Positions 21,963-32,308 of a DNA stretch of 64,000 nucleotides are shown piece by piece (positions within the stretch are counted from its first letter, which is position 1; each line of letters opens with the position of its first letter). Position numbers and translations under genes: made by a program. Under the pieces are notes generated by a model that saw nothing but the letters and a program-made list of their open reading frames with translations, did no database searches and was not told where the DNA came from. Location: the NCBI GenBank assembly GCA_023678885.1, contig CM042986.1, positions 992,001 to 1,056,000 of the forward strand. Reading direction: 5' to 3'. Source of the stretch: Pogostemon cablin (taxonomy: Eukaryota; Streptophyta; Magnoliopsida; Lamiales; Lamiaceae).

Positions 21963-21978
21963 CCCACAGACGGCGCCA
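21963..21978 (-). other. Copia primer binding site
   Basis: The sense strand reads TGGCGCCGTCTGTGGG, two nucleotides after the 5' LTR. The first nine bases are complementary to ACGGCGCCA, the 3' end of plant tRNA-Asp as I recall it. The second copia copy has the same site at 63093. Confidence 0.75.
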
Positions 21979-21980
21979 AT

Positions 21981-22795
21981 TCTTATGAATGCAGCAAACT
22001 TTGATCAATCAAAGAAGCTTACAATCTACCCTAACCTCTTTCTGTTTGTATTGATTAAACTAAAAGAAAACTAAAATCAAAACATGAAGAAGGAAGACAA
22101 GAATTATAGTGGTTCGATCATGTTGATCTACATCCACTCTAAAGGAGAGTAATCACTATCTTGATGAATCATGGTTACAATATGATGAAGATGATAAACT
22201 AGAACACTTAAGAAACCCTAATTTGATTTGCTAACTTGTATGATGATGATGATCGACTTCACTTCTTCTTGTATTTGCTGTGTATGATGATGTATATATA
22301 AACTTCACTGATCTGATCCCACCAGGCAATATCATAACTGCCATGTGATTAGTTTTAGTTGCAACTGTTCTGAACTACTTCAACTCCTCAATTCAACCAA
22401 CTACTTTATGGTTGAATCTCATAACTAATCATGTGTGTTGAATCTCCATCATCAGAACCGAAACTTCCTTCTTGATTTAGCTTAACACTTCAATCAAGAT
22501 TAACTGTCAACCAATGACAACTTACAAGCTGCAACAATACACCACTTAAATTGCCATGCATGTATTATCAAGCCAATCAACTAATGATCAGTTGGTTATA
22601 ATCAATCCTTGCGAACTGATCTTCTTCTATGTAGATTGATCATCTTTCTGCTGACCCATCACCTTGCTGTTAGTCATCATCCTCACCTTTCTTGTGTATA
22701 CCTATTGCTATAAGTCATACACTCATCCACACATGCATTCATGGTCACTATACGTATGGTAATGGACACTGCATCCATGGTCTACATATACAACA
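21981..22795 (-). repeat. 5' LTR of the copia element
   Basis: About 815 bp, matching 16991-17804. On the sense strand this copy precedes the primer site and would hold the promoter. Confidence 0.93.
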
Positions 22796-22800
22796 AGAAG

Positions 22801-22992
22801 AACGTGATTTCTTGGACGGGACTAATCGATGGCTACACTCGGATGAATCTTTGATGTTGTTTCGGAGAATGGTTGTGGACGACGGGATTAAACCCACAGA
22901 AGTGACTCTTCTGGCAGTTTTTCCATCAATATGGAACGTTGGGTGTGCCTTGAGTTTTCCAAATCTTTGTGGTGTGCATATAGAAATTTAAT
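22801..22992 (+). pseudogene. PPR protein pseudogene, 3' part
   Basis: After the second AGAAG the PPR frame resumes as NVISWTGLIDGYTRMN, meets a stop, and continues in another frame as LMLFRRMVVDDGIKPTEVTLLAV before ending at a stop near 22992. Joined to 16600-16985 it reads across the insertion point without loss, so the copia element landed inside this PPR sequence. Confidence 0.75.
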
Positions 22993-24217
22993 AAGACGTC
23001 TTAATAAATATTAAGTATAATTGGCGGTCTTCTTGAATTCATCAAGTTCAATCAATTTTTTTTTTTTTTGTAAATGTGTGTGCATAACATGATTTTTTTT
23101 CCCCTGTTTGAATCTCATGTTTGTAAATGTGTGTGCATAACATGATTTTCAATTTTTTTTTCCCTGTTTGAATCTCCTGTTTTACTTATTAATTAAAGGA
23201 TAGTATCTTTGTGATTGTATGAATTAAAAGATAAAATATATTCTAATATTTTGATTAGTCCTGTGTCTTTGTAATTGATTGATTTAAAGAAATTTTAGTA
23301 AATTTGTTGTAACTCTCTCAAATCTATATATTGTGTATCATTCTTTTAATCAAATGAGAAATTCATTTCTCAAATCTTATATTCTTTTGGTATTGAATTA
23401 TTGATACATATGATATAATAAAATTTATAATTTAAAAGGAGAATATCAATCAGAAAGTTTGAGATTTTTCTTTGAGATTTTTCTGTGTCACTCATTTAAT
23501 ATTAATACAAGATGACTTATCATCAAATATAATAAGATCTAATATTTCTCTATTAATAACAAATCTTTTTTAAATACACTCGCAACAAATCTTTTTTAAA
23601 TTACACTCACGGGCCCAAATTCTTGAGGAAAAAAAAAGAGACGGTGATTCTAAATATTTTGGAGAATTAAATGCATTTAACTCGCTTTAAAGAAATAAGT
23701 TTCAGATATAATACCAAAGAATTGGGCTTAATAAAAATTAAACAAAAAATCGACATAGAAGATGGAAACCCTAGAACTATTCCACACGAGCGAGTAATTT
23801 CCACGTGCTAAAGAAAATTTAGCTGCGACCGACGAGCCGCCACTTCCATTCAAAGTAGATACTCAAGTGACGTCTCTCTCTCTCTCTCGCTGTTTCTGTG
23901 ATTAAACGTGGAAACGACGTCGCTCACCTGTCTCCATTTCCACCTTTATTGCATTTTTACAGAAAATCAATAAAAGCAATCCAACCTTTCTAGGTTAATT
24001 ACCAAAGCACCTTCTCGGTAATTTTTACTTGTAATTTTCGCGTTCTTTCCCCATTCAATCCACAATTTAGAATCTTTTCTGCTGTAAAAATGATTTTTTT
24101 ATTGTCATTGCCTGCAGTATTTCTGCCGCCAAGAGACTCGGAATTGCTGTTAGGGATTTCTACAATTTGTCGAACTTCCTGTAGTTTTCATTCAGAAAAT
24201 TTCTTCGTTTAGAATAA
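22993..24217. other. Intergenic region and RETICULATA promoter
   Basis: No gene. Two imperfect copies of a roughly 52-bp unit (TTGTAAATGTGTGTGCATAA..) lie at about 23069-23172. A CT-repeat at 23875-23890 and a T-rich leader lie upstream of the RETICULATA-like start codon, as often seen in plant 5' UTRs. Confidence 0.45.
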
Positions 24218-26828
24218 ATGGCGGGTTGTTCGTCAAGTATCAGAATAGCCCATTTCAAGAATTCTTTAAACGATGTCGTTCAGTCTAGATTTTTAAGCGC
24301 CAAGGGTTTATCGGTATTTCAATGTTCAAGAGTGAACGGAACTCGAACAAATTCGGGTTTGTTTTGTAATGAGAAAAGGCAGAGACTTGTCATTGTTAAT
24401 GTAATGGATCCCGAGACTGAGGCTCCATCAAGTTTAGGGGCGTCAACCATTACTGCACAGGGTAACGTTGATCGTGTGGGAAAAGATTCTAACGTTGTGG
24501 AAAAAAGTTATCTTTCTATACCTGAAATCGAGAACGGTGGTGGTGGTGGGGATTTCATTGACGGGAGTGGTGGAAATGGGAAATATCCGAGAGGAGGAGG
24601 TGGTGGTGGTGGTAGTGGTGGTGAGGAGGAGGGAGGGGATAAAGAAGGCGATGATTATGAAGAAAGGGAGTTTGGTCCATTGTTGAAGTTTGAAGAGGTG
24701 ATAAGAGAGACGGAGTTGAGAGGGGCAAGTCTTCCAGCTGATATGTTGGAAGCTGCCAAGACCGTGGGTCTACGGAAAGTGCTTCTGCTCAGATATTTGG
24801 ATTTGCAGGTATATATCATTCTAGTTAAAGAAAACAAATTATGTGATGGTTTGTCTAATAATGATGGTTTGTGTATTTGAGAATGCAGGGGTCAGGGTGG
24901 CCACTCGGGTTTCTGATGAGGTCATGTGCCATGCTCAGGAACCGGATGCTGGCTGATCCATCATTTCTTTTCAAGATTGGAACCGAGGTTTTTAAATCTT
25001 GTTCGTTATGCTTTGTCCATCTGCAAAGCACATTTCGTTTCTAGATTCTCTTTTATTAAGAGTTTAATCTTCTGAAAGTGCTTATAATAGCACAGTAGGT
25101 GTTCCTCTAGATGTTTGGAGATCTCATGATCTGAACATGCACATTGTTTGAACCCTCGGTATGATGGCATTTCCAACTCAATATATCTTGTCTGATACCT
25201 CCCCCCCCCCCCCCCCCCCAAATCATTCCCAGATAGTAATCGATTCTTGTTGTGCAACTTTTGCGGAAGTGCAAAAGAGAGGGAAAGACTTCTGGGCTGA
25301 GTTTGAATTGTATACAGCTGATCTTTTAGTTGGGGTGGTTGTCAATGTTGCTCTGGTTGGTATGCTAGCTCCATATGCCCGTATTGGACAGGTATCCGCT
25401 TCTCAAGGATTATTGGGTGGTATGCAGAGAGCTTATGAAGCTCTTCCTAGCAGGTATCTTCCCCATTAAACAGCTGAATTGTTTATGGGAAATTTCATCT
25501 ACATTTTTCTTGCTCTAGACTTATTTTCCTCTGATATCTAAGCATCTATATGCTATAAAACAGTGTATTTGAAGCAGAACGACCAGGAACTAGTTTTTCA
25601 GTAAATCAGAGAATTGCTACCTATTTTTATAAGGTAACAGCTATCTTCATAATATTGTGAAATAATGGTTTGCTTTCTCGATGATTTTCTCTTTTACATT
25701 CTAAACAGGGTTTAGCTTCTTTTTTTTTTTTTTGGCTGCTGACGTCTGGTATACTGCTACAATTTTCATGGTTTACAGGGAATTCTATATGGATTGGTTG
25801 GGTTTGGATGTGGAATTATTGGCCAAGGAATTGCAAACGTAATAATGACAGCTAAGCGGTATGTCTCTGCTTTATAAGCTTTCATTTGTATTATCAGATA
25901 TTCCTTCATGTTAATTGTAGCATTTACCATGCCTCAATTTAGAAGCTCAAAGCTTTTGGGTTGAGTTTGAGATCTAAGATATGTTGAGTTTGAAACCCAA
26001 ATGAAAGTTCAGTTTATGTCATTATTCTATCTTCTTATCCTCCTGTTAATACAAATTCACTTCAGTTTTTCTTCCTGTTTTCCTCTTATTTGCAATTTGC
26101 TGAAATGGTAAGGTAAATTTCATGCAACTGTGTTTCTCATGGAGGCATTTTCTGTTTCTCAGGAGCATTAAAAAATCGGAGGATGACATTCCAGTTCCAC
26201 CTCTAATAAAGAGTGCAGCACTTTGGGGTATGCCTTGCTCCGTTGCCCTCGTCTTTTTCTCATTGCAATTTATCCATCATTATCATTTTATTTTTTCCTG
26301 TGCAACTATCAAGCTACTATACCTATCTTCTCAAGGGCGTATAATTACATCGAACTCATCAAAACTGCATTATATGCCGTTCAGTTCTTCTTCACCACAT
26401 ACCTCGGCTAGGAGATTCCTCTTTAAGTAAAACTTCATAAATGAAGCAACAAGACGATGAACCATCATATTGATTCAACGGAAATTAACATTTTTTCTCT
26501 ACTGCAATTTCTAGCCCTCTTTCTTGTTCATGTTTGGCTTAGCTTTAAATATATCAAAAATGCCTACAGGACTCTTCTTCCTTATATCATGCATAGCAAA
26601 CACAACTTAACCGTGATGTCATCCTATTCTACAGGTGTTTTCCTGGCGGTGTCTTCCAACACCCGTTATCAGATCATCAATGGACTAGAACGCGTAGTGG
26701 AAGCATCTCCAATGGCTAAAAAGCTTCCACCTGTTGCAATGGCTTTTACTGTTGGTGTACGATTCGCCAACAACGTCTATGGTGGGATGCAGTTTGTGGA
26801 TTGGGCTAGGTTATCCGGCGTGCAATGA
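24218..26828 (+). CDS. RE: RETICULATA-like chloroplast envelope protein
   Basis: Seven exons give 439 residues: 24218-24808, 24889-24987, 25233-25453, 25564-25633, 25779-25858, 26163-26227, 26635-26828, all GT-AG. The N-terminus is Ser/Arg-rich like a plastid transit peptide. A Gly-rich, then acidic linker (about 104-150) follows. The conserved core starts near FGPLLKFEEVIRETE and contains hydrophobic segments (LLVGVVVNVALVGMLAP; LYGLVGFGCGIIGQG; GVFLAVSSNTRYQ). RETICULATA family (DUF3411) proteins sit in the plastid envelope; loss in Arabidopsis gives pale leaf lamina with dark veins, and the exact biochemical role is unsettled. Length is close to Arabidopsis RE (about 430 aa). Intron 2 carries a run of 19 C just before its acceptor. 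Confidence 0.93.
25201..25219. repeat. Homopolymer of 19 C in RETICULATA intron 2
   Basis: An uninterrupted C tract ends 13 bases before the acceptor AG (25231-25232). It falls in the polypyrimidine tract and is also prone to sequencing length error. Confidence 0.9.
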
Positions 26829-27647
26829 CCGAGTCAACGAGCATACTCCCCCCCCTCCCTCTAGAAAACAAGAAACATGGTCGTTGGGTTATCTGAATAA
26901 ACCATAATTTTTTCTTTACTGCAAGATGGAGGGTACTGTAGCCACCCCTGATGATGTCTTTTTATCTTGAAAAGCCAACCTTTCCTTAATATCATTGTTA
27001 TGTTGACCTTTAGTCATTTTAGTGTAGCTGATATTTGTTCAATTTTTGCACCAGAGTATCTATCAGCTGTAATCCAATCCACCTATTAGCTACCATAATG
27101 AGTAGAAATTATTGGTTGCTTAAAAATGAACTTTTTTGTGATATTATTATTATTAGACTATGCAATAATGCAAGTGCTACCTTATTCACTCTAGATTGTT
27201 TTAAGGTGATTTTGATGACACTTTACACCGGCTATAGGTATTATATTAAATACTTTACATCAATACTACGTTGTTGTACTCATTGTAGAAGAATATAATG
27301 TAATGGAGTGGTGTACTTTATTGGGTTTGGTAGGGCAAGACTGGAATGAATGAATAATTTGGTCAATGGTCAAATCCTGGAATCTTCTGTGACTGGAAAA
27401 TCCTGAAACCAAAAAAACCCCTGAATCTGCATTCAATATTTTGTCTCTATTTAATTTGGACAACAAACTCTTTTCATTTATTTACCTCCCTATCCCTTTT
27501 TAACGGCTACTTTTACCTTCCCGCCTTTTTTCCTCCATTGCTATTAATACACTAACTCCCACTCTCATCTCATCCCCCTTTCTTCCATTTCATTCATCAA
27601 TTTCAGTTTGATTTCTTTTTCCTCTGTTTGATAGTAATTCTTTTCCG
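26829..27647. other. RETICULATA 3' flank and MIZ1-like promoter
   Basis: Spacer between two co-directional genes. No gene. A pyrimidine-rich leader (CTCTCATCTCATCCCCC) precedes the MIZ1-like start codon. Confidence 0.4.
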
Positions 27648-28397
27648 ATGACGAAAATCGACGCTCTCCGTCGCTTTCTCCTCCCCTGCATCCACAGCAG
27701 CCGCACCTCCCCAACTCCGCCGCCCTCCGCCGCCAAGAAACGCCTCAGCACCTCCCTCCGCGACGATCTCGACGACAACAAGAAGCCGGAGGACTCTCAA
27801 GACAATCAAGAATCATCCACCGCCTCATCGCCCGCCACTCCCACCACCACCACCACCCCCAACGCCCCGCCGCGCTCCTCCAGGACAATGGTGATCGGGA
27901 CCATCTTCGGCCACCGGAGAGGCGGGCACGTGTGGTTCTGCGTGCAGCAGGATCGGGTCAGCACCAAACCCCCACTCCTGCTGGAGCTATCCATCCCCAT
28001 CTCCACCCTCATCCACGTAATGCAGTGCGGGATAGTGCGGATAGCGCTCGAGTTCAACGCCGGCGAATCGGCCGAGTCGTCGGAGCTGAGTCGCTGCCCC
28101 CTGCACTCGGTGCCGCTGTGGACGCTCTTCTGCAACGGGAAGAAGCTCGGCTTCGCAGTCCGACGGAGGGCGACGCAGCAGAACAAGAACATGCTCAGGA
28201 CCATGCAGAGCATCACGGTTGGAGCGGGTGTAATTCCATGTGACTCCGGGCCCGGGCCGGGCTCGGAGGAGATCATGTACATGCGGGCTAATTACGAGTG
28301 TGTGTTGGGAAGTGCGGATTCCGAGTCTTTCCATTTGATCAACCCGGAAAACGGCCCGGCCCAAGAACTCAGCGTTTTCTTGATCAGGACAAGATGA
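27648..28397 (+). CDS. MIZU-KUSSEI1-like protein (DUF617)
   Basis: Intronless, 249 residues. The N-terminal 80 residues are basic, then Pro/Ser/Thr-rich. The DUF617 core runs from about 83 to the end: VIGTIFGHRRGGHVWFCVQ, LLLELSIPISTLIHVMQCG, LWTLFCNGKKLGFAVRR, a middle segment ending EIMYMRANYECVLGSADSESFHLINP and a final ELSVFLIR. In Arabidopsis the founding member MIZ1 is needed for root hydrotropism and associates with ER membranes; most paralogues have no known role, and this is not clearly MIZ1 itself. The coding region is much richer in GC than its surroundings, with C at third positions, as is usual in this intronless family. Confidence 0.93.
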   Translation: MTKIDALRRFLLPCIHSSRTSPTPPPSAAKKRLSTSLRDDLDDNKKPEDSQDNQESSTASSPATPTTTTTPNAPPRSSRTMVIGTIFGHRRGGHVWFCVQQDRVSTKPPLLLELSIPISTLIHVMQCGIVRIALEFNAGESAESSELSRCPLHSVPLWTLFCNGKKLGFAVRRRATQQNKNMLRTMQSITVGAGVIPCDSGPGPGSEEIMYMRANYECVLGSADSESFHLINPENGPAQELSVFLIRTR

Positions 28398-29636
28398 TCA
28401 TCAAGATTACAACTTTTTTTTAGAAAAAAAAAATGGAATTTTCAAGAATGATGCAAAGAATTGGAAGGATGAATAATGGTGGCTTAATTTCTGAGGGGAT
28501 CAGAAAATTTTCTTCAAGAAGGCCAAGAAAACCGCTGTTTTCTTGCATCTAGAAGATTTCTACAAGACTTATTTTTTACTGTTAAAATAGGAAAGGTGTA
28601 GGTTAGAACAGCATAGTTTAATCGGGTAGAGATGATTGTATTAGTGGAAGAATTTACAGCTGGGCCATTTTGGCCAATAGAACATGTAATTCAGTGTCCA
28701 ATGCATGTATAATGATCTGTTTCTTTTGAATTTTTAATGAGGTATCATATCCATGTGATATTTGTGAATAAATATAATTAAATATGTTGTTAAGCTGGGA
28801 CACAAACACAATAATTCAAGATTCTTAATGAGTTGTCATTCCCTGTAACAGTTGTAATTAGTGTTAATCAAATTAATTTCTTTTTTTAATGACTTCAACT
28901 GATCTTTTGCTAAAAGCAGAATACTTGTTTGTCAAATCACAGATGGTATTCCTATTCTAATCTATATTTCTTAATGATAATATAGTGTCACATCTGAAAC
29001 TCATCTACAGAGTAAGATTAAACATATTCACTCTTTAGGGCCAGTGGAGTTTTTTTACATTGAATGAACCTCAGTTCTGTTTCTAAACATAGAAAGAAAG
29101 AGAGAGAGAGAGATTTAATGATGGATTTCTGAAGTCCGCAATTATCTTGTAAATGAAGCATAAATATGCAGCAGACTGCATGATGATGATGATGCCTAGG
29201 AACTCTGTAATAAATATAAAAGAGCAATCTTTCATCTGAACTTGAAGATGATGTAAATTTATTACACTGCTTTATTTCTTTCTTTCCTTTGTGGACTCAT
29301 CTTTGAAAGAGCTGAAACTATTAGATTTCATGTTTTAGTATAAATATCTTGAGAACATGTGGCAAAGAAGGAAGTATCTGTCTATATAACAAGGAATCTC
29401 CATCATTAGATATTTTGGTATTCCTGTTGCATTCAGACAGCTATCATATAATGCCAAATGCGTTCAAAATAATATACCTAAATTGTGTTCTCAGTTTGGT
29501 CATAAAATTCAAAGACTTATGAATCACATTTAAGTAGTGAATAAGAAAAAATTTCTTCATTTGTGATATCTTTTTTAATTAGGCCCTCCTTATATAGATA
29601 GATGTTGGTTGATATGTTAAACTTCATCCCTTCAAG
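28398..29636. other. Intergenic region
   Basis: Includes the MIZ1-like 3' UTR. A short GA repeat lies at 29096-29112 and a GAT repeat at 29181-29192. No gene or RNA recognised. Confidence 0.4.
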
Positions 29637-30913
29637 ATGTTGGAGGGAAAAGCCATCATTCGTGAAACGGACATGCCAGATGAAATCCGGAACCGTGCCA
29701 TGGAGTTGGCCTACCAAGCTCTTGATCTACACGAGGTTTCCGATTGTCAATCTATTGCACATTATATAAAAAAGGTACACTCTAGATCATTAAAACTCAT
29801 ATAATTCTAAGGATGATTTCTTCAGCTCATTTTTCGTTTTTTCTTATGGAAGATGAGAAAGTGATAGGCTTCTGTTTCAAACAAGATTAGACATACTTGG
29901 CTAGTAAAGTTTATCTTAAATGACCTTATTTTATATTTTTTTGGAAAGCCATTAAAATATATATATAGCAAAGATGAGATAGAATGTATCCTACTGCTTG
30001 ATGTTGCATTCAAAGAGAAGTTTTAGAGAATCAGTTTTTTAAGTAACTGTTATTACTTTTAAGAAAAGTTAAGAGTAGATTAATGTGATTATTAATCAAA
30101 GATATCAAGTAAAGCAATCTTTCTTTTCTCTTTAGGGAAAAAGCATATAAAATCCTCAGATTATACCTAATGCTTTTGATATAAGAAATCATCACAAGCA
30201 TCTAATATAGTATGAAGATAAACTAGTAAATTTGCTTATTGATGTCATGTCTAATCAGTTAATATTCAACCTTTAAACTTCCCCATAAAAAGAAAGCACA
30301 AGATTATGCTGCTATGTGGTGGATCTGGTCACCCGTACGACATCTTGCCGTAGACATCACACCCCAAAATCTCTGTTGAATATTTGAAAAACAACTTCAT
30401 TATGAGTTGATGTGTACAAAGTACAGACAATGAGAGAAATTATGCACGTTTCGTCACTGAAAGTATGAACTGTTTAAACTCTTAACTAATCATGTAGACA
30501 CTGTAGATTTGCATACTATAGTATAAACTGCTTTTATATCCTTCAGTTTGTATGATATGGTTGCCTTAAATCAGTTCCATCTGTTGTACTCCATCACAAT
30601 TTTTGATTCATTTTATAAGATTTTCATGAGGTTGCTTCATCATTCATCAAAATCCCATTACCAAAACTAGCTTATTTTCATGGAAAGATCATACTATCAC
30701 AGTTTGTCTTTGGTTGAGCAGAGTTTCGACGAATCTTATGGTCCAACATGGCACTGTGTGGTCGGCAAGGATTTCGGATCTTGCATCACACATGTCAGTG
30801 GAAGCTTCATATTTTTCTGCGTGGAGATGATGGTTTTTCTTCTGTTCAAAGATGGCAGAGATGTGTATAAGAGCAAGGAAGAAGCCATAGGAGTTGCAAA
30901 AAAACCTGCATAA
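29637..30913 (+). CDS. Dynein light chain, LC8 type
   Basis: Two exons, 29637-29774 and 30722-30913, encode 109 residues. The start MLEGKAIIRETDMP matches the usual plant LC8-like start. LC8 features follow: ALDLHEVSDCQSIAHYIKK, FDESYGPTWHCVVGKDFGS and the beta strand SGSFIFFCVEMMVFLLFK. The C-terminal tail (RDVYKSKEEAIGVAKKPA) is longer than in canonical LC8, which ends at LLFKSG. Flowering plants lack dynein heavy chains, so these proteins are thought to act as dimeric hub proteins. The single intron is about 950 bp and contains no other feature I can see. Confidence 0.9.
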
Positions 30914-31254
30914 TTAGTGTACCAAAAATTGTTTTCTGTTCCACATATATGAGTTTGATGTCTGTTATAACAAAGACATTCAAGAGAGTCTGCTAAAACA
31001 ATACAATGGTTGACTAGTGATTGTTTCAAAATAATGGATGTATACTTCTTTATTTCTGAAGTTTTGAGATTGTCCACCTTGTTCACTAGAGATGTAATAA
31101 TAGCTAAATCTTGGATCATGATGCAGACTACATCTTCAGAAAAACACTTCTCACAGAAGTACAAATCTTCCTCTACTAAACTTGCATACAATGTAAACAG
31201 TATAGGAAAATGACTATTTTACCTCAGAAGACAACTTTCATGATTCTAATGGAT
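30914..31254. other. Spacer between dynein light chain and MIR2111
   Basis: Holds the 3' UTR of the dynein light chain gene and, on the other strand, the 3' end of the MIR2111 transcript. No gene seen. Confidence 0.4.
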
Positions 31255-31345
31255 GTGAGGACGGGGTAATCTGCAGCCAGAGGTCTAGAAGATGCACTCG
31301 TCGACGATCATCTAAACCTCAGGATGCAGATTACCTGATCCCCAC
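31255..31345 (-). ncRNA. MIR2111: MIR2111 precursor (mature miR2111-5p at 31313-31333)
   Basis: On the minus strand, 31313-31333 reads TAATCTGCATCC followed by TGAGGTTTA, which equals the conserved 21-nt miR2111-5p as I recall it. It lies in the 5' arm of a hairpin. Eleven pairs (GGTAATCTGCA with TGCAGATTACC at 31265-31275), then two mismatches around CC/GG, then ten continuous pairs (GAGGTTTAGA with TCTAGACCTC, one G-U) close on a loop near 31290-31303. The star strand would be about 31265-31286. miR2111 targets kelch-repeat F-box mRNAs (TML in legumes), is induced by phosphate starvation in Arabidopsis, and acts as a shoot-to-root signal in nodulation control. The plus strand has the same fold but would not give the known miRNA. 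Confidence 0.9.
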
Positions 31346-31435
31346 CCAAAATGAAGGTGAAGAGATAGAAAAGAGACATGAGAGAGAGAGATCTCATGCA
31401 GAAGTGTTGATGGGTCGTATGCATGGGGAGAGGGG

Positions 31436-31444
31436 TATATATAA
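31436..31444 (-). promoter_or_regulatory. TATA box candidate for MIR2111
   Basis: The minus strand reads TTATATATA about 90 nt before the hairpin base, which would place the transcript start near 31405 and leave a short leader. I did not find a clear PHR1 site (GNATATNC) between here and 32150 by eye. Confidence 0.5.
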
Positions 31445-32308
31445 GCATCATAAAGTAGATAAAATTTCAGTGAGAGGGGAAGGTGATACGATGTAAAGAA
31501 GGTTAAGATTATAATAATATTATAAGCAATCAATGATAAGGTGCTGCCACCTTAATCATAGTAGATTCTGTTCTTCTTTAACCAATGACAAAAGAGAACC
31601 TCTCCTTTAATCAGACAATGATATTCATCCTTGACTGCTTTCTAAACAGAACCAGAAAAAACAGCCAAGCTACAACACAACTTGCTTTGAACTGTGAAAT
31701 ATTATAACTGATGTTTAGTATTTCCACAAGATCATTAAGTTCCTGTTTCAACACTTTCTTTGTTCTTGATGGACAACGACCAGAGCGACCAATGTTTCTT
31801 CGATTATGGCTTCCCAGATCACGATTACACAATCGTGTTCTTTTGTTGTCAGCAACAAGTTAGACACTTGTTGGTTTGTTCATGCAATTGCAGTTTGACA
31901 TCCCAATCGAAAACAGTCTCAGCGTCGTGAGGATTTACAGACACATTAATTGGATCTCAATCAAAAATAGAACTCACCTCAAAAACAATACTCCATTGCA
32001 ATGATTTGACAAAGCAAATCAACAAAAATATTGTGATGAAACAAATCATCACGTGTCCTAAACTGTAAGAGAACCATATTCACTAGTCACTAGGGTATTA
32101 CATTCACGTAGAATTCAAAAATATCAATTAGACTATATACTTAATGAGTGAAACATTGATCATTGGCAGCGAAACAAAACTTACCATCTACCTATTAGGT
32201 TTTTTTTTTTTTTCTTTTTTTGGACTAAACTTTAACTCAAAACTGGTCCTCACAAGGACAACGGGTTCTGTAGCAAAAAATCGAGAATGACAGCACAAGG
32301 TGGTCTGA
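31445..32308. other. MIR2111 upstream region and carrier 3' flank
   Basis: No gene. On the minus strand this is the upstream region of MIR2111, followed further right by the 3' UTR of the mitochondrial carrier gene. Confidence 0.4.

Larger units (their letters stand above)
16991..22795 (-). mobile_element. Ty1/copia LTR retrotransposon (5.8 kb, structurally complete, coding region broken)
   Basis: Two direct LTRs (16991-17804 and 21981-22795) enclose gag, protease, integrase, reverse transcriptase and RNase H in copia order, read on the minus strand. A 5-bp duplication AGAAG flanks it. On the element's sense strand the LTRs start TGTTG and end TAAGA, a TG..GA terminus instead of TG..CA. The primer site at 21963-21978 starts TGGCGCCGT on the sense strand and fits the 3' end of plant tRNA-Asp, as I remember it. 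A purine-rich tract (GGTGGAGAAT) abuts the 3' LTR at 17805-17814. The LTRs differ by about ten substitutions and one 1-bp indel by eye, suggesting recent insertion. Confidence 0.95.

Noticed and set aside
27806..28364. Antisense frames under the MIZ1-like gene
   Set aside because: High GC at third positions creates open shadows; the sense frame carries the full DUF617 pattern.
31265..31333. MIR2111 on the plus strand
   Set aside because: The palindrome folds on both strands, but only the minus strand gives the known mature sequence, and it has a TATA box upstream.
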